This document shows, piece by piece, positions 22,417-29,613 of a stretch of 64,000 nucleotides of DNA. Source of the stretch: Anthopleura xanthogrammica. Lineage: Eukaryota; Cnidaria; Anthozoa; Actiniaria; Actiniidae. The DNA lies in NCBI GenBank assembly GCA_964019055.1, contig OZ025212.1, forward strand, positions 7,831,109 through 7,895,108, given 5' to 3'. Positions within the stretch are counted from its first letter, which is position 1. The number at the start of each line of letters is the position of its first letter. The position numbers and the translations under genes are program-made. A model generated the notes under the pieces. It did no database searches and had not been told where the DNA came from. It saw nothing but the letters and a program-made list of their open reading frames with translations.

Positions 22417-24435
22417 TGTCTCCCAACCCTTTCTTAACCTGTAAATGGGGGACATAAAAGAACCTGTTGAATTATTCGTGTAAGAGTAGGGGATTGTCTC
22501 CCGGTTCAACAACCTATCCCAATTTGGAGGCATAACACTAATTACTAACAATTCACTCATGATTGTAAGCTGCACGGCTGCTAATAGCGCCTTAATATGC
22601 AGCCCGTAAAGTCCTCCACTGGTCAAAATTGTAAAGCGCATTGAGACGATGTGAAATGCGCTATATAAGAACCCCATTATTATTATTATTATTATTATTT
22701 AGTTTCTAAATTTCCCTAATCCTATTCATGAAGGAGGGATGTTAGCCATTAAACGTCCCTCCAAAAACAATGAAATCCGAGGAGATCATGGTATTATCAA
22801 GTTAATTCTGTGAAGTAAATTTAATGAATCTAACTTCGGGATTAAGGGGGGACTTACCTATTTAACAGCCACAGTTGCTAAGGAAAGGATTTAAAAATGC
22901 CTAAGAGGTTTTTGTAAGGTTTTAAGCTCATGATGAAACCAATTGGTGAAATGGACCATTTTTTGATATGTGTGATGACGTCATCACTCTTGCGTCATTA
23001 ATGACGTCATATTTCACAAAAAGTTAAAAAACAAGCGTGCAATTGGTCAGTTTGACCCAAAAATAACCGAAATTATAGCTGACATGAATTGAAACAAAGT
23101 TAAGCATGGATTTTACTCTACGATAAGAGAGTGGGAAAATATTTAGATTTAAAAAATTCAACATGGCTTGGTAGCCTGGCCTTTTCACCGTTTTCAAAAA
23201 TAATGCTTAACTTTGTTCCAATTCATATCCGCTATGATTTCGCTTATTTGTGAGTCAATCCGACCAAATGCACGCTTGTTTTTTAACTTTTAATGAACTA
23301 TGACGTCATAAATTGCGTAAGAAAGATGACGTCATCGCACATATCAGAAAATGATCCATTTCACAAATTGATTTTATTTATGAAGTTATAATATAAGAAA
23401 AACCTTTTAGAGATTTAAATACTTTCCATGGCAACCGTGGCTGGTGAATAGGTAAGTCCCCCCTTAAGTTGCTTCCAAGAGACGCGACTAAGATATTAAT
23501 TTTGATTGACTTTCTAGACTGTCATACATATATAATTCAGTCCCATTCCAGTCCAATTTAGTCATAGTATTTGCTCTGAGGTTAATCTAAAGCCGGAATT
23601 GATCAAAACGGATTTGAATTCAAACCAAACAATTGTTAGATTTTCCCAAACAAATTGGTATTATTAAAGTGTATTAACGATTAATTTTGTAAATCGTACC
23701 GTTTCTTAACCAATCAGATTACTTGATAAAATAGCAATGACAAAATGGATATAACATAAAAGAATCCCAAAGAAAGTTATAAAATGAATTACTCAAAAAA
23801 ATTCTCCAAAAATTGGTCCTTTTAACCATTACGCATTTCTTTATAAAAGACTTTGTTGCAGTAAGTATTCAATCCCAACTGCAACTCGCTTAGTCCTCTT
23901 CCCTGGTTATTGACCATATATTAATCCGTTAACCTGACATCCATTCCTATAACTAGTTCGATCTTATTGTATTGTAGATTGGCTCGAAGTCGGTACTGCA
24001 GTGTGTTTTGGTGCAAGAGACGATCAGTTCGGAAGTTTCATGATTCCAGTTGCTTGCAATATCCTGAACTTCAAACTCGTTTACGTGTCAGGAAAAGGAG
24101 TGTCCGTTAAGACTGGCAATGTCAAAGCCTACTGGGGAACTACTTATTACAAAAATGAAAGCGATCTTAGTTTACACATCACAGATGACAGCAGAAACAG
24201 AATAAGTCCGCCACCTGATTATCCAATGACCTCCACTGAAATAGGTTTTTTGGTGTACAGGATACCAGGTGTGACCAACATGGATCCAGAACTTACATTC
24301 CCTGAGTTGTCACCTCCCCTAGCAGTGACAAAAGACAAGGAGTTCAGGATATGGGTGGATCAAGATCTGAGAGACTTATTTGAACATGACAACGAGGGAC
24401 AAACTTGTGCTAATGTTTTGATTAAGAAATACTAA
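1323..24435 (+). CDS. Gene A: secreted PAN/apple-EGF-repeat protein, 11 exons
   Basis: Predicted secreted or matrix protein. Exons: 1323-1380 (Met, then a hydrophobic signal peptide [10 protein letters not shown]; a second Met lies 4 codons in), 2598-2857 (PAN/apple domain with cysteines as in RECETKC and DDRC), 12915-13026 (atypical EGF), 13246-13359, 13440-13553, 13625-13738, 13810-13923, 17276-17386, 17997-18110, 18191-18310 (seven calcium-binding EGF exons, [22 protein letters not shown]), and 23978-24435 (151-aa C-terminal domain ending [14 protein letters not shown], stop). All borders are GT..AG and phases match (1,0,1,1...). Summed length is 1689 nt, i.e. 562 aa plus stop, with no internal stop. 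The CxDxxxxYxCxC pattern predicts Asp/Asn hydroxylation. The C-terminal domain recurs in coral proteins as far as I remember, but I cannot name it. Function is unknown; adhesion or matrix roles are inference from domains only. Confidence 0.82.
1494..2534. mobile_element. 1.04-kb foldback element in gene A intron 1
   Basis: The element begins ttaaggtgactgactac and ends gtagtcagtcctcttaa. The two halves are imperfect inverted copies over about 450 bases each; for example aagttttcgaaagaaaaatgg at about 1651 is mirrored by ccatttttctttcgaaaact near 2344. TTAA at both outer edges suggests a TTAA-targeting (piggyBac-type) non-autonomous element, which is inference. It fills most of the 1217-bp intron between the signal-peptide and PAN exons. 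A related half-copy lies at 33058-33292. Confidence 0.7.
2858..4831. other. Gene A intron 2, left part: no gene seen
   Basis: AT-rich intron sequence between the PAN exon and the BEL/Pao insertion. It holds short A/T runs and an ATATAT-rich patch near 4070-4100. The open frames in it are short, lack splice-consistent homology to gene A or B, and none is convincing as an exon. Confidence 0.6.
4832..5272 (-). repeat. BEL/Pao 3' LTR
   Basis: 441-bp repeat matching 11776-12216 by eye. On the plus strand it runs from tgttagata to gtcgcgtaca. In element orientation this is the downstream LTR; the gag-pol stop lies about 93 bases before it. Confidence 0.95.
5366..11842 (-). CDS. BEL/Pao Gag-Pol polyprotein
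   Basis: A 2,158-codon uninterrupted frame encoding the retrotransposon polyprotein. Order, by approximate residue: charged coiled-coil region (about 200-300), gag-type DUF1759-like region (470-620), Cys/His zinc knuckles (717-790), retropepsin-like DUF1758 region with LLDKGSD at about 863-869, reverse transcriptase with YVDD at 1280-1283, RNase H (HHFGDAS near 1455, WTDSTT near 1535), integrase zinc-binding HHCC (about 1780-1840), integrase core with D (VGIDYFGP), D (SDNGTNF) and E (GGVWERL), then a DUF5641-like C-terminus. The first ATG lies inside the 5' LTR; an ATG at 11740 (MADTGG) just after the LTR is the more likely start. Oddity: DUF1758 proteases usually have D-S/T-G at the active site, here D-K-G, which may impair processing. 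Confidence 0.95.
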   Translation of the reverse strand: MYECPSYEIQEEEEEKARKISNISSRNPSKQRNRMADTGGHETRQHRKPSEMACSDGARRERAITLKRSKSGYIGQLTKYYNEVEIIVERSNDYADIDVVIKIKDKISAMFEVFKECHEEYIECLVDTKEKDEAKEVYQSECITIRKIEEQVNSWIAERREQHLQFTYNELSYNKQTNVEADDSISQVSSKSSGSTTVSTMKIKAEAKRAIALLKLKQLEEKQALQDKIDEAEIKMKLDEAMKLNKMKRKQAFLDAQHEAQLRSAELEVYEKSELQDKNKDKESAVKFELQNERNTELHINQSSTNPELHTEDNPREKSELHELHESHDAVKLDLLESQRFSRIQQRYCGNPFHDNEPSQELIFVTPQKEHMPKESTRVVSENTSSNNPFLSPVMEASFNTTRHRSHLTPISYTYTDTPSTPTAYEWLEMNSPKRHNFVDPNVQSAPSYLQEDTGVYSEIVKQQERMMSTMTNALRLPKPELFTFDGNPLNYWRFIRNFERNIEEKSSDEGDKLNYLLQYCTGKAREVVRNCVVMEPSLGYVTARKLLKERFGEPYVIANAHIEQLTKGPPLKASDREGLLNLADKLKDCELTLKSIGYLEDINGADNLKQITERFPTHLKARWLDLARAVRSGGGRPNIGQMSQFITEKAMAANDPVFGDIMDVKDPIKNNRPQQKFRPPRPTSKATTYTTQAESSKKPSASNVNPTSSKPYPTQVMKCWLCEGAHMLSSCHEFEKRSHEDRLKIIRNKGLCDNCFKRGHKAKECYQKGHCSVGGCTSKHHTLLHFPSKSTKEDDSVNRELKNNADGNAPKSNAQCHVVKSEVNNACNTTTSDKERNKVCLPIVPVRVRGKDGKVCVTTYALLDKGSDTSLCEQRLLDQLDVDGEERTFSLTTVDSICTQKRGRIACLEVLPLKSDEIIEIPSIWSVDKLCISTEGAPTQDDLKNWSHLDGITVPAIDSKEVTLLIGNDTPEVFWGLEERRGNRKEPYAVKSLLGWTIIGPVSKTANCHSLNTFSITLQEDKLITQVEKFWNMDFGDPILSVKETMSVEDKKALSVMKESVSLVDNHYQVALPWKHGDPCMMNNRQLAESRLLSLKRRLQKDPEVHQKYKAVIDDHLDKGYARRIPEENHNTTDQPVWYLPHHAVINPRKPEKLRVVYDCAAKWKGVSLNDQLLQGPDMTNSLVGVLTRFREKPIAIAADIEAMFLQVQVHPKDRDMLRFLWYEDGDLDKQPSEFQMLCHIFGATSSPSVAGFALRRTADDNRNEDNEDVVNSVYRNFYVDDFLKSTRTVHEAKRMVQGLSQLLQRGGFHLTKWISNDKTILDSIPEDERAKSVKKLDFEKLPNERTLGVHWTVESDRLGLETEVKEKALTRRGILSVMSSVFDPLGIVAPFMLPVKVLLQRLCKQNIGWDDPIPEEAMIKWSKWLNDLPALSKVSIPRCLEPPELGDVVTRELHHFGDASQSGFGAVSYLRSENLDGEVNVSFLMGKSRLAPVKTTTIPRLELSAAVLAVKLDSTIREELDLPVQTSWFWTDSTTVLRYIFNENKRFSIFVANRVAAIHEASSSHQWLYVDTRNNPADDASRGLSASEISSESRWLNGPEFLYQKKEAWPTLPSDLPVVSDDDPEVKQCKQANLVQGAEEAMLTKMFKRFSSWERLRVAVAWLLRYKNFLVKAYRLRHGHVDDHDALNGSAVTVQELKDAEIEIIKYVQRQSFPREMVNLKEHRTSRSKCEVNSRKKMVERSSPTYKLNPLLLDDVLCVGGRLENATIPERSKHPPILPKEHHVCELIVRHYHQLYGHAGKEHVLSLIRRDFWIIRARVLVKRLIGQCFDCRRRNANPCEQVMADLPQDRLIPDKPPFSYVGIDYFGPLEVKRARSVVKRYGCIFSCLTTRAVHIEVAHSLDTCSFIDALHRFINRRGKPLLIRSDNGTNFRDGERELKESIQQWNQQAIHKLLRQRDIEWIFNPPSASNMGGVWERLIRSVRQILRALLKEQTVDDETLLTVMTHVEAILNSRPLTACSDDSKDENPLTPNQILLLRDESCLPPGVFTKNDMYGRRRWRQAQYLADQFWKRWLREYLPQLQERSKWNRPQRNVAIGDIVLVVDKNVSRGTWPLARVLEVHKAKDGYVRSVKIKTRSSILTRPVNKLCLLEGTLCA
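11776..12216 (-). repeat. BEL/Pao 5' LTR
   Basis: 441-bp repeat matching 4832-5272 by eye; the promoter LTR in element orientation. The long gag-pol frame stays open for 22 codons into it, so a transcript starting upstream in the LTR could in principle start translation there. Confidence 0.95.
12217..12914. repeat. Intron flank with tandem-like 20-bp motif
   Basis: Remainder of gene A intron 2. Between about 12450 and 12790 the motif aaggggtaccttttcaggca recurs in at least three forms (near 12456, 12668 and 12698), with a weaker fourth near 12740. It is GA-rich on the plus strand. The open frame across it has no recognisable domain, so I treat the stretch as repeat DNA. The end of the stretch is the acceptor of the first EGF exon. 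Confidence 0.5.
13959..17233 (+). mobile_element. Decayed Ty3/Gypsy retrotransposon
   Basis: Left LTR about 13959-14267 and right LTR 17117-17233 share tgaagtgtt, ccacgtgatatgc, actagacaccagag and gagatgtaaaccacca. The left LTR carries about 180 extra bases between two caataaagc copies; the right LTR lacks them. A purine tract (aagatagggaggat) sits immediately before the right LTR. The insertion lies in the intron after the fourth calcium-binding EGF exon. A solo LTR of the same short form occurs in gene B (47579-47708). Confidence 0.8.
14237..17040 (+). pseudogene. Gypsy gag-pol remnant
   Basis: Broken reading frames inside the Gypsy copy. 14297-14665 resembles a gag N-terminus (LARF-like [15 protein letters not shown]). 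15120-15475 resembles the start of reverse transcriptase ([15 protein letters not shown], then [15 protein letters not shown]), followed directly by an RNase H-like piece (15543-15803, [15 protein letters not shown]), so the catalytic YxDD part is deleted. 16530-16670 carries an integrase core trace ([12 protein letters not shown]). Stops and frameshifts separate all pieces; the copy cannot encode a working enzyme. Confidence 0.75.
17413..17945. mobile_element. TA-flanked TIR element (MITE) in gene A intron
   Basis: Inverted ends of about 75-90 bases: cagccgttctcagtcacacg at the left, and the right end is its imperfect complement (cgtgtgattgagaacagctg). Deeper in, gtgaacttggtggac is mirrored by gtccaccaagttcac. 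TA dinucleotides flank both ends, which fits a Tc1/mariner-type non-autonomous element (inference). No transposase frame inside. Confidence 0.7.
18311..20070. other. Gene A last intron, 5' part: no gene seen
   Basis: AT-rich intron after the last EGF exon. Short open frames near 18479 and 19230 show no domain, no splice-consistent extension and no similarity to the rest of the window. I see nothing to annotate. Confidence 0.6.
20071..20229. repeat. 159-bp palindrome
   Basis: Starts taataccatggcaat and ends attgccatggtatta. The arms (about 75 bases) pair through ggatattagtgattaaa / tttaatcactaatatcc and ggtttagt / actaaacc, with a GC-rich loop of cgaggccgcaggccgag. It directly abuts the recombinase element at 20235, and the junction tattagtttg is also present next to the short relative at 62731-63256, so the palindrome may be part of the ancestral element. 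Confidence 0.75.
20398..21827 (+). pseudogene. Crypton-like tyrosine recombinase (DUF3504 type), two exons
   Basis: Start ATG at 20398 (MAECSRFSF). One frame runs to 21179, with a single in-frame stop at 20518-20520 (TAG where the family has a residue after NNVYKQ). A GT..AG intron, 21180-21310, joins K-C-P in frame. Exon 2 runs from 21311 to a stop at 21825-21827, with a second nonsense codon at 21558-21560 directly after SGHR. Visible recombinase signature: R in LRGG, HSGR (HxxR box), GHR and the Tyr in VRTYQR. These match the R-HxxR-H-Y set of tyrosine recombinases and of the DUF3504 domain derived from Cryptons. Two point nonsense changes make it a young pseudogene. No restored protein is given. 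Confidence 0.8.
22232..22699 (+). mobile_element. tRNA-derived SINE
   Basis: The head has an A box (ttagctcagttggtaagagc) and a B box (ggttcgagtcc) of a polymerase III promoter. The body runs to a 3' hairpin (aagcgcattgag ... gaaatgcgctatataa) and a (TTA)n tail at 22675-22699. It interrupts the recombinase element: ctaaatttccct occurs on both sides and is contiguous in the copy at 62.8 kb. The tail resembles that of the LINE at 57592-59572. Confidence 0.85.
22842..23467. mobile_element. 626-bp foldback element with TTAA ends
   Basis: Begins ttaaggggggacttaccta and ends with its complement, taggtaagtccccccttaa. Arms of about 280 bases pair imperfectly throughout (tgacgtcat motifs, ttgcacgctt-like and ccatttcac parts mirrored). 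TTAA at both outer edges suggests a TTAA-target non-autonomous element. It lies in the last intron of gene A. No coding capacity. Confidence 0.75.
23468..23977. other. Gene A last intron, 3' end
   Basis: AT-rich sequence ending in the acceptor tattgtag before the C-terminal exon. Nothing else recognised. Confidence 0.6.
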
Positions 24436-26224
24436 ATCAATTAATTAATCAATCAATTAATCTTTATTAGGGTTATTAAACAGATAAAGAACATTGTCTT
24501 TTTCCCAATCTGGCTCTAAAGTTGATCTTTTGCCGGAAGGTATATCAGAGTTAATCATTTGGTGCAGCGGTTTTCGCCGCATATAAGATCGTGAATGCAA
24601 GATCTTTTGAGCAAAAACAAAACAAACACTTCTATGAAACTCACACACACACAAGTTTCGATTCGTTAGTATTCATAATCTTGATGCCTTTTCTGTATCA
24701 ATCGCAAAGTAAATATTCAAACCGCTGGTTGTTTATCAACAGACAAGACACTTTTATGTTTAAAAACCGCATGAATCATCACAGACAACAAGAAGGATTG
24801 GTGACTTGTTGCCTAATTAGCTACACAAAATGCACTGTTTTTTTAAAGCGTAAGACTTCTGTAGCTAAAAGGAACTGACTGCATGGCAAATTCAAATAAA
24901 ACCGACGTTTATACCGTCTTTTATTTAGTCTTTGTGAGGAACTTGGTGAATCTCATGTTAATTCTAGTGAAAGTTGTAATGAGTATGGGGTGTTAAATCC
25001 TAACTATGTAAAACAGTGGCCTCCTAGTTTGAATTTGGAGTTTTGAGAGTGGGGTTTTGAATTCGCTGGAGTTTTGAGTTTGGGTGTTGAATTGGGGGGC
25101 GGGTGTTCAGTGGTCTTGGCTATGGATTGCCTCGGATCATCATGAGATCACCCGGTCATCAGCATATGTCTTGAATGGTTCTTTGCAGACCTGCTTTCAG
25201 TCATTCTCATACACTAGTACAGTGATACCGATGAGAATAGCTAACTCATGACAGCACTTTATTTAACAGACACTGTTGAAGAACGATACCTCTATCTTTT
25301 CTCACATTAATTCTTAAGTCTAATCCATCAAGTTAGCCATGTAACTACCATCGTATAGATTGTGCGCGCGCGATAGTTATTTAATATGCAAACTTCGTTC
25401 GCTGACCAAAATTCAAGCAGCTTATTGGCTAAAATCAATCACATGATATCGTTGTGATATCGTTGTATTTGAGGACAACGGGCTTGTCGTGATTTTATAC
25501 AGTTAAGTGCACGCTTCGAGTGCATTATACCAATCCAAGGAGAAAATGATAGATTTGAGGAACTTAACGACCAGGAAATTGAAGTTTTGATAGTTGAGGC
25601 GATTTTAGCTCTATCAAGCGACAAACGCAATGAGGAATTTCCGTCTTTTAAGGTAAAACCAAACGACTGTACATTTGTAATTCAAAACAAAGCATATTTT
25701 ATGTAGCTTTGTCAACAGCTCTAGATTGCTGAATGAAATTTTTTTTGTTTAAAATGTTAACGTAAAGATAACAGTTTTATTTTGTTTTCCAATGCAAAAT
25801 GGCTTAATAAAGGTAGAAATATGGAAACTTAGGGGACGAAATCCTCGCGGAAAAGGCTGTGAAAAATTCTATCAAGAGCTAAAACTCAACCAAGAAAAAC
25901 ACTTCGGTCGCTCAGCTCTCTTTTGCATTTACAGAGCAGGTATCAACCGCTACCTAACTTTTTCTAACAAGTTTGAAAGACGTTTTCTATATACTGAATA
26001 GCTTTCCCGTTTTCAAAGTCACTACTATTGATCATGGGTGCTAAATTAATTGTAGAGAATCAAAGAGAAAGGCACTAGCAAGTGTATAAAAGTTCAATTA
26101 CGAGTAATAAAACAAAGTGACAAGTGAGTAAAGATTTGAGTCAGAATTTTTGAATCATTTTTGTATTTTGAGTTGAGAATTACTTATTTCTCTTCACTTT
26201 TGTATTACTTTCTGTACTTATTAT
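24436..26224. other. Gene A 3' flank: no gene seen
   Basis: Likely 3' untranslated region first; an aataaa-type signal occurs near 24893 followed by a small inverted repeat (gacgtttataccgtc). At about 25520-25640 a short frame (DRFEELNDQEIEVLI) weakly recalls the N-terminus of Crypton-type coral genes, but there is nothing downstream to support it. Otherwise featureless. Confidence 0.45.
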
Positions 26225-26403
26225 AGTGCGAATCGAAAAACCGTGGGCACCTAGAAATATTCCAGGAATGTTCTATTGTTCTTTGGCCAATCAGAAATGA
26301 CTCTCTAACCACAAGATAATGGAAAGATAAGAATAACGTTTCTGATTGGTTAAGAAACATTCTTGAAATATTTCTAGGTGCCCACGGTTTTTTGATTCGC
26401 ACT
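26225..26403. mobile_element. 179-bp foldback MITE
   Basis: Starts agtgcgaatcgaaaaaccgt and ends acggttttttgattcgcact. The arms extend through gggcacctagaaatatt / aatatttctaggtgccc and ccaatcagaaa / tttctgattgg, so about 70 bases each side pair. Non-coding. Confidence 0.8.
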
Positions 26404-26545
26404 CGGTAAAATAGTAATGGCTGTTTGAAAATTAAAACACTTTTTGATTCAAGTTCTCAATTTTATAATACTCGTAATTCGTAAATGACAAATTTTTAAA
26501 CATGTCGCGCCGTCTGCTCTGCTCTCTGTTAGAGACTTCTAGCTC

Positions 26546-26689
26546 GTGTTTTGTTGGCGAATAAATGCACTTGCTGACTGTATAATGAACTCGAAATTTC
26601 TTATACTGCACTCGGCTCCGCCTCGTGCAGTATTAAAAATTCTCGTTCATTATACCGTCAGCGCATGCATTTATTCTCCAACAAAACAC
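26546..26689. repeat. 144-bp inverted repeat
   Basis: gtgttttgttgg at the left is mirrored by ccaacaaaacac at the right; inner arms aataaatgcac and gtataatgaac are mirrored by gcatgcatttatt and gttcattatac. The centre is ctgcactcggctccgcctcgtgcag-like and GC-richer (given here in part: ctgcactcggctccgcc). Probably a MITE. Confidence 0.7.
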
Positions 26690-27870
26690 TCACTAAATAT
26701 TTCCACGCGCTTTCATAGTCTCGCGTTGGTTATCTTACTTATCTTACTGCGTAGCTTAGCGGTTAATTTTTTCACTCGTCCTAACGATAGGTCAATGACC
26801 CAAAAGCCTGGGATTTTAGTAATAAAATTCAACGTAGAAGAAACAAAAAGAAATTTGAAATCCATTATTCTTTTCTACAAAGTATGTATATTTTGTGATA
26901 ATATTTAAAGTTAACTGATTATATAGCACATATTTATCCGTAACTTAATTTCGTGCATCTGAAGTTAGATTTTTAAAATGAACATTTAATCTGGAGCTGA
27001 GATCTAAAAACAGCTGCGTGATTAGTGCTGGCAATTTTTTCTCTTTTCTCTTCAAAAGATAGTGAAGGTTGGAGATAAAACAAATCTACATGGAAAAACA
27101 CATTATTACGGTCTAATTAGCCTATATTTTTCTTTGCCTTTTTCCTTTTCCCTTAATTTCCCGTACTATATTCTCTGGATTTTTGGTAAAACATTCGTCT
27201 AGACTACTACAGTTATTCCCAGCAGTTTTATTTTAAGGCGTAAAAATAACCCCCAATGAAGTAGCGAAAGTCCCATAGCTGGAAAATGAGCGCGCGCTGT
27301 TTTGGCACGAAAGTTCCCGCCAAAGTCATAAGCTCGCCATCAGTAAGACGCATCGCCATTTTGTCTCAAAGGGATATTTTTCTGTTCTCGTAAAACAAAA
27401 TGAAATGTTTTTTTCTCTTATTTTTGGCTTTTCTTGGGAATAAACACAATGGAATTTAAAAACATAAATTTTGAGGTTTTTTTAAGCGGAATCCAATATC
27501 GTAATACACCATGCCTCAGTAGGTGCTGGGGGAAAACTTTTAGCTCACGTACGTCAATATCTTCAGATTCACTGATAGATACAGTTGAATAGTAGCAATC
27601 TTTCTATTCAAAGCATTTAGATTCTCAGAAATCTGTAAAAGCAACTGGAAGGCTCACGAGTTGGTCACGAATTGTCCTGGCGTATGTGTGATGGTCGAAA
27701 GGGCAAAACGTCTTCGATCACAGTGTTGGTTTAATGATTTTAGTTATGTTAATCCAAATTTTTGCACTTTCAGAGTCTGGAAATTTACTTCAAGAAGCAG
27801 CAAAAAATGAAGATGATTGAGAGATTTATCTTTCCTTTCATGAATAGAAAAATCATAGAAAACTAAATAG
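26690..27870. other. Intergenic stretch: nothing recognised
   Basis: AT-rich DNA with only short open frames on both strands. No repeat arms, tRNA boxes or domain-like translations seen. Confidence 0.5.
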
Positions 27871-28230
27871 GAACTAATTTTGTCGCTGTCGAACAATAAA
27901 GAAAGGGAGTAACGGGATTTTACTTTGCTTATCAAGCTGTTAAATGAATAGTACGTTCTGTTAACAGGACACATTCTGGTTTACCATTCATGGCATCAAC
28001 ATCAAACAAAACCATTTCTAATTTTAAGTGCCTACTACTGTAATTTCCAATTTTAAGTGCCTACGAACTAATTTTGTCGCTGTCGAACAATAAAGAAAGG
28101 AAGTAACGGGATTTGCCTCGTTACTTTGCTTATCAAGCTGTTAAATGAATAGTACGTTCTGTTAACAGGACACATTTCGGTTTACTTGCCATGGCATCAA
28201 CATCAAACCAAACCATTTCCAATTTTAAGT
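27871..28230 (+). repeat. Tandem duplication of GPCR 5' end
   Basis: Two copies about 194 bases apart: 27871-28064 and 28065-28230 both run gaactaattttgtcgctgtc ... gcttatcaagctgttaaatg ... ttaacaggacacatt ... atggcatcaacatcaaac. The first copy includes the GPCR start codon (27990) and 17 codons before a stop. The second leads into the intact gene. So the presumed promoter or leader and the start codon are duplicated. Confidence 0.85.
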
Positions 28231-29123
28231 GCCCGTTTGATATTGATTTTGATCCAACAAACATTCCAGAATCAGTCGTCCCAACTTGGATTTCTCTAGC
28301 TGTCATAAACGCTGTCACCTCTCCGCTGACTGTCCTCATCAATTTGCTGGTAATCTGGACCGTGCTGGAAAATGAACAGCTCAGATCCAACAGCTATTAC
28401 CTCTTGGTGGCCGTCCTGTCGTCCAGCGATCTTCTGGTAGGACTCGTCGTACAACCGCTGTTAGTTGCTTTGATAATCTGTATCATAGGCCAGCGTACAT
28501 TTTTATGTGAACTAACCATGGCCTGTACGGTGTCCTCGGTACTTTGCAATGGATGGTCATCTGTTACTTTGGTGATCGTGAGCTTGGAAAGATACCTTTA
28601 CATAGAACATCCAATGTATTATCAAGCCTCAGTCACCTCCAAGAAATTAATGATAGTATCGGCAAGTAGCTGGGTTCTTGTAGGAATTCCAAAATTGTTC
28701 TGTAGGTTCCTGGCGAACAGCTCCTTCTGGGCAAGGCAGCTTCCTGGGATTTTAACATATGGTCCCAGCTTCGTCATCATTTTATTTTGCGTCACCAAAA
28801 TAAACCTGACGGCCCGTCGACATATGAGAGCCATTGCCGCCCAGGAACAATCTGTAGCACAGCAGACTAAGATCAAGGAATACAAACGCACTTTCACTTT
28901 AGGCTTAGTAGTACTAGCATCTGTGGCGTGTTTGTGTCCAGTATTGATTTTGAAGATCGTAGGAGCTGTGAAAGGCAACTGGAATGATGACTTCAGATAT
29001 GTATCTCAAGGTATCTATATTACTTGCTTGAACCTGCAGTCCATTATCAACTCCATCATCTATTCTCTCCGTCTTTCCGACATACGTTCAGGTGTGGCTA
29101 AAAAACTCTGTTGCAATCGCTAA
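28191..29123 (+). CDS. Class A (rhodopsin-type) GPCR, intronless
   Basis: A 310-aa seven-helix receptor for an unknown ligand at the plasma membrane. Visible: N-glycosylation site near the N-terminus (NQT, residue 6), TM1 with N51, TM2 with D80 (SSSDLLVG), conserved Cys near TM3 (C106), ERY at 133-135 as the DRY box, W161 in TM4, TM6 with CLCP at 247-250 in place of CWxP, TM7 with NSIIY at 287-291 in place of NPxxY, and a short C-terminal tail ending in LCCNR with possible palmitoylated cysteines. The start at 28191 gives a normal length. The changed CWxP and NPxxY motifs suggest altered activation. The short loops resemble adenosine/melanocortin-like cnidarian receptors, but ligand class cannot be assigned. 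Confidence 0.9.
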   Translation: MASTSNQTISNFKCPFDIDFDPTNIPESVVPTWISLAVINAVTSPLTVLINLLVIWTVLENEQLRSNSYYLLVAVLSSSDLLVGLVVQPLLVALIICIIGQRTFLCELTMACTVSSVLCNGWSSVTLVIVSLERYLYIEHPMYYQASVTSKKLMIVSASSWVLVGIPKLFCRFLANSSFWARQLPGILTYGPSFVIILFCVTKINLTARRHMRAIAAQEQSVAQQTKIKEYKRTFTLGLVVLASVACLCPVLILKIVGAVKGNWNDDFRYVSQGIYITCLNLQSIINSIIYSLRLSDIRSGVAKKLCCNR

Positions 29124-29231
29124 TGAACAGTTTTAAGCTTCAGAAAACGACATTTACTGCTTTCTAGTGACGTAGTTACCTCGTTACCAGGTAGATGAAT
29201 CTGTGATGTCGATTATCATTATTGTTACTCA

Positions 29232-29613
29232 TTTACTGGAATAGTTTTCCTAAATATATTAGAGATATAACCTCTCTACGGAGGTTTAAGGCTGAGTTGT
29301 ATAATTATTTTAGGGATTTAGATGTCAAATCGCACCGTTGCTCATTTAATTAGGTTATTCTTAGCTATTTTTAAGTTACAACAACTAATATATTTTGTCC
29401 TTAGTTAGCTAATTTATATTGGATTTTTACCTATTAGTTTTTTCAAGTTATTATTGAGTTTCATATGTATTTATAGTTTTTTTATGATATGTATATACAG
29501 ATATAGTATTAATATTCATTTTTATTAGCTACTCATGGGTTTATACCAGCTCTTACCTCGATTTATTAGCTGATCCATCTTGTAGGGTAAATAAAGTTAT
29601 TATTATTATTATC
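29232..29613 (+). mobile_element. 5'-truncated LINE, 3' end only
   Basis: The first codons read WNSFPKYIRDITSLRRFK, the typical C-terminus of a CR1/L2-type reverse-transcriptase protein, followed by a short stop-ended tail, about 270 bases of 3' UTR and a (TTA)n end near 29598-29613. Dead copy. Confidence 0.65.

Larger units (their letters stand above)
20235..22796 (+). mobile_element. Recombinase-bearing element with inverted termini
   Basis: Left end taatatcatgatttccgagg; right end, read inverted, taataccatgatctcctcgg. A second copy at 62731-63256 shares both ends and the sequence next to them (cctctactctggggaa-like region, the tctaatctataatgcgtctc region and the cctattcatgaagg region) but lacks everything from about 20345 to 21917, that is, the gene. 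This gives independent support for the boundaries. No clear target duplication is seen. Contains the tyrosine-recombinase pseudogene and a SINE. Sits in the last intron of gene A. Confidence 0.7.

Noticed and set aside
25520..25640. A second Crypton-type gene start
   Set aside because: Only about 35 codons of loose similarity with nothing downstream.
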